NCBI RefSeq assembly: GCF_002632755.1
Contig: NZ_NJAK01000002.1
Coordinates: 403,200-467,199, forward strand
Reading direction: 5' to 3'
Length of the DNA: 64,000 nucleotides
Origin: Xenorhabdus ishibashii
Lineage (GTDB): Bacteria; Pseudomonadota; Gammaproteobacteria; Enterobacterales; Enterobacteriaceae
In this document: positions 20,577 to 30,634 of the stretch, piece by piece
Layout: each line of letters begins with the position of its first letter
Numbering within the stretch: the stretch's first letter is position 1
Position numbers and translations under genes: made by a program
Notes under the pieces: model-generated
Databases searched by the model: none
Seen by the model: only the letters and a program-made list of their open reading frames with translations
What the model was told of the DNA's origin: nothing

Positions 20577-21848
20577 TTACTTCCAATTGATAAGGCAATA
20601 ATGTTTTTTACCACGGCGTAGTAAACTATAACGCCCAAATAAACAATCACCATCCGTAAATATATACATAGGTTCTGACTGTTTTTCACCATTGATGGAA
20701 ACCGCATTAGAACTGATCATGGTACGCGCCTGCCCACGGGAAGGAACAAATTCGGCTGTGACCAATGCTTGTTGTAGATCAGTACCTTTTTCAAGTTCAA
20801 TTGCCGGCATTCCATCTTGTGCTAATTGAGCGAAATCTTCTTCGGTCAAATCAGCAATAGCGCCTGAGAATAAACTCTCAGTAATACGCTTCGCCGCCGC
20901 AAGACCTTTTTCGCCATGTACCAGGCCAGTAACTTGTTCTGCCAATACATATTGAGCACGTGGAGCTTTACCGCTGTTCTTATCTTCTTCTTCCAGCGCA
21001 TTAATTTCTTCAATACTCATGAAAGTAAAGAATTTCAGGAAACGGTAAACATCTGCATCTGCTGTGTTAATCCAGAATTGGTAAAATTTGTATGGACTCG
21101 TTTTCTTCGGATCCAACCAAACTGCACCACCTTCCGTTTTACCAAATTTAGTTCCGTCTGATTTTGTGATCAGTGGTACGGTCATGCCAAACACTTGTTT
21201 CTGGTTTAAGCGACGAGTCAAATCGATACCTGAAGTAATATTACCCCATTGATCTGAACCACCAATCTGTAATTCAACACCATATTTTCTATTTAAATTT
21301 GCAAAGTCATAAGACTGCAATAGGTTATAAGAAAACTCAGTGTACGAAATACCAACATCATCACGGTTAAGGCGTTGTTTTACCGCTTCTTTGTTGATCA
21401 TCTGGTTGACGGAAAAGTGCTTACCAATATCACGCAGGAAAGCCAGTACATCCATCTGACCAAACCAATCATAGTTATTGGCTAACTCGGCACCATTTTC
21501 ACCATCAAAACTAAGGAACGGGGAAACCTGGTTACGAATTTTCTCAACCCACTCTTCGACCGTTTTTTCTGTGTTCAATTTGCGTTCAGTTGCTTTAAAG
21601 CTTGGATCACCAATCAAACCTGTCGCCCCACCAACCAACGCAATAGGTTTGTGCCCAGCAAGTTGGAATCGTTTTAAACACAGCAAGGGAACCAGATGGC
21701 CCAAATGCAAGCTGTCAGCGGTAGGATCGAAGCCACAATAGAGAGAAACCGGACCTTGCGCCAGTCTCTCAGCTAACGCCTCTTCATCCGTTACCTGGGC
21801 AACAAGGCCCCGCTCTTGCAGTTGTTTAATCAGGTTATTGCTAGACAT
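20577..21848 (-). CDS. tyrS: tyrosyl-tRNA synthetase TyrS
   Basis: A 423-residue class I aminoacyl-tRNA synthetase. The HIGH-type motif is HLGH ([12 protein letters not shown]), the KMSKS-type loop is KFGKT, and an S4-like RNA-binding domain forms the C terminus. The start is placed at 21848, with GGAG seven bases upstream and N terminus [15 protein letters not shown] as in E. coli; the ATG four codons earlier overlaps that ribosome site. Confidence 0.97.
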   Translation of the reverse strand: MSSNNLIKQLQERGLVAQVTDEEALAERLAQGPVSLYCGFDPTADSLHLGHLVPLLCLKRFQLAGHKPIALVGGATGLIGDPSFKATERKLNTEKTVEEWVEKIRNQVSPFLSFDGENGAELANNYDWFGQMDVLAFLRDIGKHFSVNQMINKEAVKQRLNRDDVGISYTEFSYNLLQSYDFANLNRKYGVELQIGGSDQWGNITSGIDLTRRLNQKQVFGMTVPLITKSDGTKFGKTEGGAVWLDPKKTSPYKFYQFWINTADADVYRFLKFFTFMSIEEINALEEEDKNSGKAPRAQYVLAEQVTGLVHGEKGLAAAKRITESLFSGAIADLTEEDFAQLAQDGMPAIELEKGTDLQQALVTAEFVPSRGQARTMISSNAVSINGEKQSEPMYIFTDGDCLFGRYSLLRRGKKHYCLINWK

Positions 21849-22099
21849 TAATGACTCCATCGGTTTGTATACTTTGCTTATATTTCCACGTTGCCGCCTT
21901 GTTAACTACGCTACAACTTGAAATCTATTGGGTATATATAAGCATCTCGTGATAAATCAAGTGCTATAGAATAAAACGCCAGTCATATAAGTGCCAGTAT
22001 TAAAAACAGTAATGACCCACCACTTTGCAAATCACTGCCTTATTGGCTGTAATTTGCAATTTATTGGACTTTATTAGTTTAGGGCTTTAAAGACTGTTG

Positions 22100-22753
22100 T
22101 TAAGGCGCCAAACGGTCAACATTCCACTTATCACCTTCACGCTGATACAGGAAACGATCATGAAGACGATAGGCACCGCCCTGCCAGAATTCAACTGAGT
22201 CAAATTTGACCTTGAACCCGCCCCAAAAACTAGGAAGAGGTACTTCACCATTTTGAAACTTCTGTTTCAACTCCAAAAATTTCCCTTCTAAAATGCTTCT
22301 GGCTGAAATCTTTGAGGATTGCTGGGAAGCCCAAGCTGCGATTTGGCTATCCTTGGGACGGCTATGAAAATATTTTACAACCTCAACCGGAGATAAACGC
22401 TCAGCTCTGCCAAGAAAACTGACCTGTCGTTCCAATTGATGCCAAGGAAAGTGGAGACTGATCCGGTTATTCTGAGCCAGATGTTTTGCCTTACGACTGC
22501 CAAGATTGGTGTAGAATATCAGGTTATTAGCATCAAAATGTTTTAATAGAACAATGCGTTGATAAGGTTGCCCATTCTCATCTACTGTGGCAATACACAT
22601 TGCCGTTGGATCGGTGAGCTTCGCTTCACAAGCCTGCTTTAACCAAAGTTCAAAAAGTTCAATCGGTTCTTCAGTAAGATCTTTTCGCCTTAATCCACCA
22701 CGTATATATTCACGACGCAGTTCTGCGATATCTGCTTCATTATTTTCTGACAT
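22100..22753 (-). CDS. pdxH: pyridoxamine 5'-phosphate oxidase PdxH
   Basis: A 217-residue FMN enzyme that oxidises pyridoxine or pyridoxamine 5'-phosphate to PLP. FMN-binding segments [10 protein letters not shown] and [11 protein letters not shown] and the C-terminal WNVDRLAP signature are present. Order pdxH-tyrS-pdxY is the conserved enterobacterial one. Confidence 0.96.
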   Translation of the reverse strand: MSENNEADIAELRREYIRGGLRRKDLTEEPIELFELWLKQACEAKLTDPTAMCIATVDENGQPYQRIVLLKHFDANNLIFYTNLGSRKAKHLAQNNRISLHFPWHQLERQVSFLGRAERLSPVEVVKYFHSRPKDSQIAAWASQQSSKISARSILEGKFLELKQKFQNGEVPLPSFWGGFKVKFDSVEFWQGGAYRLHDRFLYQREGDKWNVDRLAP

Positions 22754-22856
22754 TTCTAACTCTCGGTTTATGAATGAGTATTAGCATATCATTGTTATCT
22801 GTTAGCTAACTGTCTTCTAATAATGATCATCTGTTAACTGACCATTATCCAACCAA

Positions 22857-23966
22857 TTATCTGACAACCGGATAAATTGCACCTAAAATCGTTTCTCGAT
22901 CCGCACCTGTGACTGATGGCAAATTACCAGATAACCCAGACATCGTTCGGAATGCCAACCAGGCAAATGCCAGTGCTTCCATATCATCACCACTCAAACC
23001 ATATTTGTCTGTCGTAGTCACTTCAGTACCTGGTAACAAAGCCGATAAGCGGTTCATCACGAGAGGATTACGCGCCCCGCCGCCACATACCAGAAGACGC
23101 TCACATCCACCACTCAACATAACTTGCTGGGCAATGCTTACAGCCGTTAGTTCAGCCAATGTGGTTTGAACATCCACGGGGGCAACATCAGGGAAATCAG
23201 CCAACTGTTTCTCCAACCATGCCATATTAAAATATTCACGCCCTGTACTCTTTGGTGCAGTACGTGCGAAATAGGGATCAGAAAGCATTTTTTGGAGCAA
23301 AGATTGATTAACATTACCTTCACTGGCCCACAGTGCATCTTTGTCGTAAGGTAACTGTTTATGCCGCCATGTCCAGGCATCCATCAACATATTGCCCGGT
23401 CCGGTATCATATCCCTTAACGGCTGAGTTAGGCAGAAGTGCTGAAATATTTGCTATTCCACCAATGTTTAAAATAATACGTTTTTCTGTCGGATGCCCCA
23501 ACACAGCCATATGGAATGCTGGAACCAAAGGCGCTCCCTGACCACCATAAGCCATGTCACGCCGTCTGAAATCACCGACCGTTGTAATATTGGTAAGTGC
23601 TGCTACACGGTTATTGTCACCAATTTGCATGGTAAAAGGTTTTTCACCGTCCGGCTCATGCCATACGGTCTGCCCATGACATCCGATTGCTATAATATCA
23701 TTTGTAGTCAACCCTGCTTTATTCAACAACCCTTGAACAGCCTGAGCAAAGAGAGTGCCAAGCTCATAGTCAAATCTTCCAACCATGGATAATGTTGTTT
23801 GCTGCCCTTGACAAATGGAAAGTAATTTTTGTTTAAGATCTTGCGGAAAAGGATGGCTATAACTCACTTGTTGAATAACAATTTTATCACTAATCTCCGC
23901 CAAAATAACATCAACCCCATCCATGCTGGTGCCAGACATCACACCAATATAACGTCCTGATTTCAT
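22857..23966 (-). CDS. anmK: anhydro-N-acetylmuramic acid kinase AnmK
   Basis: A 369-residue kinase, the same length as E. coli AnmK. It cleaves and phosphorylates 1,6-anhydro-MurNAc to MurNAc-6-phosphate in cell-wall recycling. The ATP-binding [12 protein letters not shown] at the N terminus and the [14 protein letters not shown] segment are intact. The start is at 23966 with GGGGAG five bases upstream. Confidence 0.96.
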   Translation of the reverse strand: MKSGRYIGVMSGTSMDGVDVILAEISDKIVIQQVSYSHPFPQDLKQKLLSICQGQQTTLSMVGRFDYELGTLFAQAVQGLLNKAGLTTNDIIAIGCHGQTVWHEPDGEKPFTMQIGDNNRVAALTNITTVGDFRRRDMAYGGQGAPLVPAFHMAVLGHPTEKRIILNIGGIANISALLPNSAVKGYDTGPGNMLMDAWTWRHKQLPYDKDALWASEGNVNQSLLQKMLSDPYFARTAPKSTGREYFNMAWLEKQLADFPDVAPVDVQTTLAELTAVSIAQQVMLSGGCERLLVCGGGARNPLVMNRLSALLPGTEVTTTDKYGLSGDDMEALAFAWLAFRTMSGLSGNLPSVTGADRETILGAIYPVVR

Positions 23967-24317
23967 AAACACTCCCCTATTAAATAATGGATTACATTTA
24001 ACATGTGCATTACATTTAATCTTACATAAACTATAAAGCACATCTATTCGGACTATATATGCTTAATGAGCATTATCAGAGTTAAAATCTGAGTTTTGGA
24101 AAGCTCTTCACAAAACATGCTAAGCTTTTGGTCAGGAATTATTCCTTTCAGAGTTCATCGTGAACATTTATTATATGTAATTGTGCATTATTAGTAGCCT
24201 GCAAATTTATTAGTTTTGCTGCTAACAGTAGTATCCGCTACTAGAATAGTAGCCGAGTACTTGGTGATCAGTTTATTATCAAGCTTCCCTAATCGGGCAT
24301 TAAAATTAGGAGTGATT

Positions 24318-24791
24318 ATGTTAAAACGTTTCCTGGTTGGCGCAGTTATAGTAACCACGTTGTCTGGCTGTGCAGACATGGGAGCACTTTCTAGTGATAC
24401 TTACTCTGTTGGTCAAGCCAAACAAGCTCAAACTGTGACCTATGGCACTATTCTATCTGTACGCCCCGTCACAATTAAAGGCAAACAAACTGGTGATCCT
24501 AATATGTTAGGTCTCATTGGTGGTGCTGTTCTGGGTGGACTGCTAGGTAATACAGTTGGAGATGGTTCTGGTCAAAGGCTTGCCACCGCTGCGGGGGCTA
24601 TTGCTGGTGGTCTGGCGGGTCAAAAAATCGAAGGTGCTTTAGACCAAACGAAAGGTGTTGAGCTAGAAATTCGTACGGACAGCGGAAAAAACATCATCAT
24701 AGTACAAAAATTAGATAGCATCGTGTTCAGCAGAGGGCAACGTGTCAGGATCGCAAATAGCGGAGATTCTTTGACTGTATCGCCTCTCTAA
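24318..24791 (+). CDS. slyB: outer-membrane lipoprotein SlyB
   Basis: A 157-residue lipoprotein: signal peptide MLKRFLVGAVIVTTLSGC with lipobox LSGC, then a glycine-zipper region (GLIGGAVLGGLLGN and GAIAGGLAGQ) typical of the 17-kDa surface antigen/SlyB family. SlyB forms complexes protecting outer-membrane proteins and is PhoP-regulated in enterics. I could not find a convincing PhoP box. The start at 24318 has GGAG correctly spaced. It is convergent with slyA. Confidence 0.95.
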   Translation: MLKRFLVGAVIVTTLSGCADMGALSSDTYSVGQAKQAQTVTYGTILSVRPVTIKGKQTGDPNMLGLIGGAVLGGLLGNTVGDGSGQRLATAAGAIAGGLAGQKIEGALDQTKGVELEIRTDSGKNIIIVQKLDSIVFSRGQRVRIANSGDSLTVSPL

Positions 24792-24816
24792 AATGTTCAA
24801 ATAACACAAGACAAAA

Positions 24817-24858
24817 AAAATCGCGGTTTACCAGTAACAAGATCTGAACCGCGATTTT
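24817..24858. terminator. bidirectional terminator between slyB and slyA
   Basis: AAAATCGCGGTT (24817-24828) pairs perfectly with AACCGCGATTTT (24847-24858). The A8 run on one side serves slyA on the minus strand and the TTTT on the other side serves slyB. Confidence 0.92.
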
Positions 24859-24873
24859 ATTATAGATTAATTT

Positions 24874-25311
24874 TTAAATTACCTGTTTATGCAATTGATT
24901 AATATTTTTTTCAATTTTCTTTATTACAGAAGCAAGCAGAATTAACTCATCATGAGTAATTCCCTCCAAAATTTCTTTTCTTGTCGAATCAATAACACTA
25001 TCCACTTCTCTAATAAAATCTTCTGATTCTTTGGTTAATTTGATTCTTTTTGCACGTCGATCATTGGCACATGTATGGCGTGTAATCAGTTTCTTTTCTT
25101 CTAATTGATCAAGCGTTCTCACCAAAGATGGTTGCTCAATACCAATAGCTTTTGCGAGCTGTATCTGTGACTGCTCAGGTGGTAGTTGACTAATATTGTA
25201 TAGAGTAACCCAATGTGTCTGAGTTAATTTCAACGGCTTCAAACGATGATCAATTAAAGCGCGCCAAATACGGACTAAACGTGCCAGATCTGATCCCAAT
25301 GTCAATTCCAA
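24874..25311 (-). CDS. slyA: MarR-family transcriptional regulator SlyA
   Basis: A 145-residue winged-helix dimer of the MarR family. The recognition region [26 protein letters not shown] and wing [10 protein letters not shown] match SlyA. In enterics it counters H-NS silencing of virulence and envelope genes. Translation starts at TTG, with AGGAGG a few bases upstream; a TTG start is also known for slyA in other enterics. C-terminal half is more divergent than the DNA-binding part. Confidence 0.95.
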   Translation of the reverse strand: MELTLGSDLARLVRIWRALIDHRLKPLKLTQTHWVTLYNISQLPPEQSQIQLAKAIGIEQPSLVRTLDQLEEKKLITRHTCANDRRAKRIKLTKESEDFIREVDSVIDSTRKEILEGITHDELILLASVIKKIEKNINQLHKQVI

Positions 25312-25985
25312 TTACCCCTCCTTATAATTAGAGACTCATATAACATCAATGAATTATCCAATCAGTTTATTCATATAAATAATGGATACTCACTCTATAT
25401 CATGCTTATATTAGCAGAGTCAGCAATTTCGCTAATTACCTAATTAGTATCTCGTTGGCTTGTTACTCAACGTTGACATCTTCGTCACCCTAAAGAACGA
25501 AATTGTACGGCGCACCGAATAAATCGTGCATTAATTCACCGACGATATAGACTGTATAAAATAATTCTCCAACTAAACTAATTAAAGTTTAAATATCAAC
25601 AAAAAAGTACAATCCCCCAAAATAGATACATTTTCACTCGGTTAAAGTTCTATAAGAATAACCGCCATCCAAGTACTAATCTATATATTTTTACATTAAT
25701 ATCATTTTTCTCTTACAGAGATTGATGACATTAAAGTAAATTACATCAAAAACAATAAGATAAATAAATTGATCACTTTTTATTCAATAAATAATTCTTT
25801 AATAAATAATTTTACTGTAATGAGCAAGATAGGTAATAGAAGTGATATCTTGAAATGACTTATCTCAAATAAATGAAATGTAATATAAATAATATAGCAT
25901 TTATGGTTAATAATATTTCTTATTTTGCGATCATCCTAAACCATCATTCATATAACTGATATTTTTTGACCAACTCAGGGTAAAA
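25312..25985. other. 674-base AT-rich gap without a recognisable gene
   Basis: No open frame of plausible length or coding character is visible. The slyA promoter must lie at the left end, where TTAGC and GCTAA half sites flank 15 bases near 25410. E. coli has ydhI, ydhJ, ydhK and sodC here; the AT-rich DNA may be what is left after their loss. Several long A/T runs suggest an H-NS-type target, but this is inference. Confidence 0.6.
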
Positions 25986-26225
25986 TTAAAATAAATCGGC
26001 TTGCATTGGAATAATATTGCTATTACCTTCCTTGTTTCTCAATCCTCTTAGTTTTCTCTGGTGACATAACCGAAATATCTCTCTTTTTTCACTATCTGAT
26101 AATTTCATCCATATAAACCGCTCTTCCCTACTACGATAACATCCTCGGCAAAAACCACGAGGATCAGATTCACAGATGCCTTTGCAAGGGTTGGGAATAG
26201 CAAAGAATTCTAATTGTTCAGCCAT
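25986..26225 (-). CDS. ydhL: DUF1289 family protein YdhL
   Basis: A 79-residue protein of the DUF1289 family. It carries four cysteines in the conserved block NPCKGICESDPRGFCRGCYRS, likely a metal-binding site, followed by a Trp and Arg-rich segment. Function unknown. In E. coli ydhL lies beside nemRA and gloA; nemRA are absent here and gloA is the next gene. Confidence 0.9.
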   Translation of the reverse strand: MAEQLEFFAIPNPCKGICESDPRGFCRGCYRSREERFIWMKLSDSEKREIFRLCHQRKLRGLRNKEGNSNIIPMQADLF

Positions 26226-26466
26226 CTCATCCCCCTACATCTAGGTTTATCAAGCATTCCTATCATAAGATCATTTATTGTACAGCGCAAACTTCAGCCA
26301 TGACATTTCAAAATAAAATGGTAACAATCTAAAGCTGAATAAACCGGATAATTTGAATTATTTGATCTATACACGCTATAGTTAACCGGCATATGCAGAT
26401 ATGTGAGCAACGTTTTGTAATAAATCTATTTTTTTCAATAAAACTAATAAAGATCAAGAGGTAATC

Positions 26467-26874
26467 ATGCGTTTACTCCACACTATGATCCGTGTTGGCA
26501 ACATGCAACGCTCAATTGATTTCTATACTCAGGTAATGGGGATGCGTTTACTTCGCACTAGCGAAAATTCAGAGTATAAGTATTCTCTCGCGTTTGTTGG
26601 TTATACCGACGAAAGTCAAGGCGCTGTTATTGAGCTAACCTATAATTGGGATGTTGAAAACTACGAAATGGGAACCGCATTTGGACATATCGCTTTGGGC
26701 GTTGATGATGTTGCAGCAACCTGTGAACGCATCAAACTTGCTGGGGGGAAAGTCGTTCGCGAAGCAGGGCCGGTTAAAGGTGGAACAACCGTCATTGCAT
26801 TTGTTGAAGATCCTGATGGTTATAAGATTGAACTCATCGAAAATTCAAGTGCCAGCAATGCATTAGGTAACTAA
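26467..26874 (+). CDS. gloA: lactoylglutathione lyase GloA (glyoxalase I)
   Basis: A 135-residue metalloenzyme that converts the methylglyoxal-glutathione hemithioacetal to S-lactoylglutathione. The betaalphabetabetabeta metal ligands lie in [11 protein letters not shown] (His), VIELTYNW (Glu), FGHIALGV (His) and YKIELIE (Glu). Same length as the E. coli enzyme; AGAGG precedes the ATG. Confidence 0.97.
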   Translation: MRLLHTMIRVGNMQRSIDFYTQVMGMRLLRTSENSEYKYSLAFVGYTDESQGAVIELTYNWDVENYEMGTAFGHIALGVDDVAATCERIKLAGGKVVREAGPVKGGTTVIAFVEDPDGYKIELIENSSASNALGN

Positions 26875-27051
26875 TTTACCAACAGCTATCGAGTTATAGT
26901 CAGAAATTAATTACATACTTAAATAAGGGCATATTGCCCTTTAGTTCCCCCACCGGATAAGTATTACTTCTGCAAGACACACCAAACTTTGTCATAATAC
27001 CCACTATCCAGAGTCAAAAACAGAATCCTGAAGCTAAGAACTGAAAATCAG

Positions 27052-27711
27052 ATGTCTAATCAAAATGATCAAAATATGCTAAGTGGACGCTTTCGTGGCT
27101 ACTACCCCGTTGTCATTGATGTCGAAACCGCTGGTTTTAATGCGCGCACAGACGCTTTACTTGAAATTGCTGCAATTACTTTGAAAATGGATGAGAATGG
27201 CTGGCTAACGCCTGCCGATACACTGCATTTTCATATCGAGCCTTTTGAAGGGGCCAATCTTGATCCTGCCGCTCTTGCTTTCACTGGCATTGATCCTACG
27301 AACCCCTTGCGAGGAGCTGTCAGTGAGTACACTGCCTTGCATGCAATTTTTAAAATGATCCGTAAGGGAATGAAAGACACAAATTGTAACCGTGCAATTA
27401 TAGTCGCTCATAATGCCAATTTTGATCACAGTTTCGTTATGGCTGCTGCTGAACGTGCTGGTTTGAAACGCAATCCATTCCATCCATTCGCTACTTTTGA
27501 TACCGCTGCACTCAGTGGCTTGGTTCTCGGCCAGACAATTCTTGCCAAAGCTTGCATCACAGCAGAAATTTCGTTTGACAGCAATCAGGCTCATAGCGCT
27601 CTTTATGATACTGATCGAACAGCTCTACTTTTCTGTGAACTGGTTAATCGCTGGAAACGACTAGGTGGTTGGCCACTACCATCTACTGACAGTGCTAACT
27701 GCGAACCCTAA
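27052..27711 (+). CDS. rnt: ribonuclease T
   Basis: A 219-residue DEDDh 3'-5' exonuclease that trims the 3' ends of tRNA and other stable RNAs. Motif [10 protein letters not shown], motif [11 protein letters not shown], and motif [14 protein letters not shown] with the catalytic His are in order. It follows gloA as in E. coli. The large helicase gene lhr that follows in E. coli is absent here. Confidence 0.96.
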   Translation: MSNQNDQNMLSGRFRGYYPVVIDVETAGFNARTDALLEIAAITLKMDENGWLTPADTLHFHIEPFEGANLDPAALAFTGIDPTNPLRGAVSEYTALHAIFKMIRKGMKDTNCNRAIIVAHNANFDHSFVMAAAERAGLKRNPFHPFATFDTAALSGLVLGQTILAKACITAEISFDSNQAHSALYDTDRTALLFCELVNRWKRLGGWPLPSTDSANCEP

Positions 27712-27746
27712 AAAAGCAAGCCCCATACCTATTAAAGTATGGGGCT
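27710..27746. terminator. terminator between rnt and grxD
   Basis: Perfect 10-bp stem AGCCCCATAC / GTATGGGGCT with an 8-base loop; an A run upstream gives a T run for grxD on the minus strand. Positioned between convergent genes. Confidence 0.85.
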
Positions 27747-27782
27747 ATAAAAAGTAGCTATTATTCAGATGAATAACTGTTC

Positions 27783-28163
27783 TTATTCCTGCTCGCGATA
27801 CTTGTCTGCCGTCTCTTTGAGCAGTGTTTGTAGTTCACCACGTTGATACATCTCAACTAGAATGTCACAACCTCCCACCAGCTCACCATCAACCCAAAGT
27901 TGAGGAAAAGTCGGCCAGTTGGCATACTTAGGTAATTGAGCACGGATATCTGGATTTTGCAGAATATCCACATAAGCAAAACGTTCACCACAAGCTGATA
28001 AAGCCTGAACTGCCTGAGCAGAGAAACCACAGCTTGGCAATTTTGGTGAACCTTTCATGTACAACAGAATTGGGTTTTCTCTGATCTGGCGTTCGATTTT
28101 TTCAATGACTGCATCAGCCGTTGTATCAGTAACCGTGTTAGTGTTTGTATTAATATTAGTCAT
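27783..28163 (-). CDS. grxD: monothiol glutaredoxin GrxD (Grx4)
   Basis: A 126-residue CGFS-type glutaredoxin; the active Cys is C45. It binds a bridging 2Fe-2S cluster with glutathione and takes part in Fe-S delivery and iron sensing. The core (LLYMKGSPKLPSCGFSAQAV and WPTFPQLWVDGELVGGCD) is nearly unchanged from E. coli. The N terminus is extended by about 12 residues of Asn/Thr repeats before the conserved start of the fold. GGAAG precedes the ATG used. Confidence 0.96.
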   Translation of the reverse strand: MTNINTNTNTVTDTTADAVIEKIERQIRENPILLYMKGSPKLPSCGFSAQAVQALSACGERFAYVDILQNPDIRAQLPKYANWPTFPQLWVDGELVGGCDILVEMYQRGELQTLLKETADKYREQE

Positions 28164-28524
28164 TTTTGCTTCCTTAAAAACTGCAAGCGTTATTTATCAG
28201 CATAAAATAAAGATTGATTTAGAATACCACTTTCTACGCTAATTTTTCTACCGTGAACTTTATATGGCGAATTTTTGCCATGACTTGTAGCAAGTGATCA
28301 TTAAATATTTTCACTCCAACTGGCTGTATTCAGTCCATGTTAAGTTTAGTTCTGCACCAGTTCGCAGCGTGATAGCATCTTTTTCCCTGTTATTTAGCAG
28401 AAAAGTTGTTAAGATAATTATCAAAATAGTAACACGATAATAAGCTTAAATTTGCCCTGCCCATGGTTAGTATCTAAACCATGGTTTGCGGAGCCAAAAA
28501 CCCGATATTAAAAAGGAGCATGCA

Positions 28525-29103
28525 ATGTCTTTTGAATTACCAGCATTACCTTATGCCAAAGATGCCCTGGAACCACACATTTCCGCAGAAACTCTGGAAT
28601 ACCACCACGGCAAACATCACAATGCTTATGTTGTAAACCTGAATAATTTGATTAAAGATACTGAATTTGCCGGAAAATCTCTGGAAGAAATTATCAAAGC
28701 ATCTGAAGGTGGTATCTTCAATAACGCAGCACAAATTTGGAACCATACTTTCTATTGGCATAGCCTGTCACCAAATGGTGGTGGTGAACCAACCGGAAAA
28801 GTAGCAGATGCCATCAACAATGCTTTCGGCTCTTTTGCTGAATTCAAACAGCAGTTTACTGACGCAGCCCTGAAAAACTTTGGTTCTGGTTGGACTTGGT
28901 TAGTTAAGAAAGCTGATGGCACTCTGGCTATCGTTAACACCTCTAATGCAGCAACCCCAGTGACTGGCGAAGATAAACCAGTACTGACCGTTGATGTCTG
29001 GGAGCACGCATATTACATCGATTATCGCAATGCACGCCCTCAATATTTGGAGCACTTCTGGGCTCTGGTCAACTGGAAATTTGTTGAAGAAAACCTGGCT
29101 TAA
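28525..29103 (+). CDS. sodB: iron superoxide dismutase SodB
   Basis: A 192-residue Fe-superoxide dismutase. It starts [20 protein letters not shown] and has the metal ligands in [22 protein letters not shown] and [12 protein letters not shown]. The start at 28525 has AAGGAG upstream and the family N terminus; thirteen codons upstream in frame are not part of it. The start region GCAATGTC (28522-28529) is perfectly complementary to GACATTGC in the RyhB core encoded at 12945-12952, matching the known RyhB-sodB control in E. coli. Confidence 0.97.
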   Translation: MSFELPALPYAKDALEPHISAETLEYHHGKHHNAYVVNLNNLIKDTEFAGKSLEEIIKASEGGIFNNAAQIWNHTFYWHSLSPNGGGEPTGKVADAINNAFGSFAEFKQQFTDAALKNFGSGWTWLVKKADGTLAIVNTSNAATPVTGEDKPVLTVDVWEHAYYIDYRNARPQYLEHFWALVNWKFVEENLA

Positions 29104-29135
29104 TAAGATTACTTCTTATACTGGTTTGAAATAAT

Positions 29136-29189
29136 AAGGGCGGGTTTTCCTTCATTCGCACAATTTTGCATGTTGGAAAACCTACCCTT
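29136..29189. terminator. bidirectional terminator between sodB and ynhF
   Basis: AAGGGCGGGTTTTCC (29136-29150) pairs with GGAAAACCTACCCTT (29175-29189) with one mismatch and a 24-base loop, between convergent sodB and the small minus-strand gene. Confidence 0.75.
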
Positions 29190-29228
29190 AAAGTAAGTGG
29201 AGCTACAAATTCTTCTTTTAGATCTTGG

Positions 29229-29315
29229 TTAGATCAGGCAAAGGCTTCCCAGAAAAACAATCATGATTAATGCACTACTGGCGGCCAATAATCCCAATTT
29301 CAGATCTGTATCCAT
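29229..29315 (-). CDS. ynhF: 28-residue membrane peptide YnhF
   Basis: A short frame encoding MDTDLKLGLLAASSALIMIV plus eight residues, i.e. a polar N terminus MDTDLK and one hydrophobic helix. GAGGA lies six bases before the ATG. E. coli YnhF begins MSTDLKFSL, is 29 residues long, and lies between sodB and purR as here, so position and sequence agree. It is a stress-associated small inner-membrane protein of unknown function. E. coli ydhP, its neighbour, is missing. Confidence 0.75.
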   Translation of the reverse strand: MDTDLKLGLLAASSALIMIVFLGSLCLI

Positions 29316-29520
29316 AGAACATCCTCAATGTGAAAATTAAGACACCTCAACACCATAAATTTTAGGCGGTTATTTGTCGTATTATCGAAAAATCATACCG
29401 CAATATCTAATTCATACTCTTTATAGCATCGATTATTACTTTCACTTTTGAGTTAGATCAGACAAAATTCAAAGTTTACCGCTAAATTATTGCCAACCAT
29501 CATCCCGTATATAAATATAT

Positions 29521-29536
29521 TGGCAAACGATTAACA
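29521..29536. promoter_or_regulatory. candidate PurR operator upstream of purR
   Basis: GGCAAACGATTAAC keeps the central GCAAnCGnTT of the PurR consensus but loses the outer bases. It lies 70 bases upstream of purR, consistent with autoregulation as known in E. coli. Confidence 0.5.
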
Positions 29537-29605
29537 AATAGCTATACCCGACTAGAAAGATAAAGGGTATATAAATTAGACCAGAAGGTCAGGAGTCCTT
29601 TTTTC

Positions 29606-30631
29606 ATGGCAACGATTAAAGATGTGGCTAAACGCGCTGGTGTTTCGACCACAACCGTATCCCATGTTATCAATAAAACCCGTTTCGTCGCCGAAGATAC
29701 AAAGGCCGCAGTTTGGGCTGCTATTAAAGAATTGAATTATTCCCCCAGTGCCGTTGCTCGCAGCTTAAAAGTTAACCACACCAAATCCATTGGATTGCTG
29801 GCAACATCAAGTGAAGCACCCTACTTTGCTGAGATCATAGAATCGGTTGAAAATAGCTGCTATAGCAAAGGTTACACACTGATTTTATGTAATTCTCATA
29901 ACAACCTTGATAAACAAAAAGCTTATCTCGCGATGCTGGCACAAAAACGAGTAGATGGTTTGCTGGTCATGTGTTCAGAATACCCTGAGCAACTTTTGAG
30001 TATGTTGGAAGGCTATCGCAATATTCCTATGGTGGTCATGGATTGGGGAGAATCCAGAGGTGATTTTACCGATGCGATTATTGATAATGCCTTTCATGGT
30101 GGTTATCTGGCTGGCCGTTATCTCATTGAACGCGGTCATCGTGATATTGCCTCTATTCCTGGGCCATTGGCAAGAAATACTGGGGGAGGACGCCACCAAG
30201 GTTTTCTCAAGGCACTAAAAGAAGCCAATATCGCCATTCGTGATGAGTGGATTGTACAAGGTGATTTTGAACCTGAATCTGGTTATCAGGCCATGTACAA
30301 AATCCTGAATCAAAAACATCGTCCAACCGCTGTTTTTTGTGGTGGAGATGTCATGGCTATGGGGGCGATCTGTGCAGCCGATGAGTTGGGGTTGCGCGTT
30401 CCACAAGATATTTCAATTATCGGTTATGATAATATCCGCAATGCCCGCTATTTTACACCCGCATTGACAACCATCCACCAGCCCAAAGAGCGTTTAGGAC
30501 AAATGGCTTTTTCAATGTTACTGGATCGGATCATCAATAAACGTGAGGATGCACAAACTATCGAAGTCCATCCACGCCTTGTTGAACGGCGCTCTGTTGC
30601 AGATGGACCTTTTATCGATTATCGCCGCTGA
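29606..30631 (+). CDS. purR: HTH-type repressor of purine biosynthesis PurR
   Basis: A 341-residue LacI-family repressor, the same length as E. coli PurR. The N-terminal helix-turn-helix ([20 protein letters not shown]) and hinge ([10 protein letters not shown]) are conserved, followed by the periplasmic-binding-protein-like corepressor domain that binds hypoxanthine or guanine. The next two genes encode the purine-linked pair punR/punC. Confidence 0.96.
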   Translation: MATIKDVAKRAGVSTTTVSHVINKTRFVAEDTKAAVWAAIKELNYSPSAVARSLKVNHTKSIGLLATSSEAPYFAEIIESVENSCYSKGYTLILCNSHNNLDKQKAYLAMLAQKRVDGLLVMCSEYPEQLLSMLEGYRNIPMVVMDWGESRGDFTDAIIDNAFHGGYLAGRYLIERGHRDIASIPGPLARNTGGGRHQGFLKALKEANIAIRDEWIVQGDFEPESGYQAMYKILNQKHRPTAVFCGGDVMAMGAICAADELGLRVPQDISIIGYDNIRNARYFTPALTTIHQPKERLGQMAFSMLLDRIINKREDAQTIEVHPRLVERRSVADGPFIDYRR

Positions 30632-30634
30632 CGG

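Noticed and set aside
24240..24300. PhoP box upstream of slyB
   Set aside because: A GTTTA half site exists near 24269 but no second half at 11-base spacing.
25405..25440. SlyA autoregulatory site TTAGCAAGCTAA
   Set aside because: Only separated half sites TTAGC and GCTAA are seen, with 15 bases between; spacing does not fit the 12-bp consensus.
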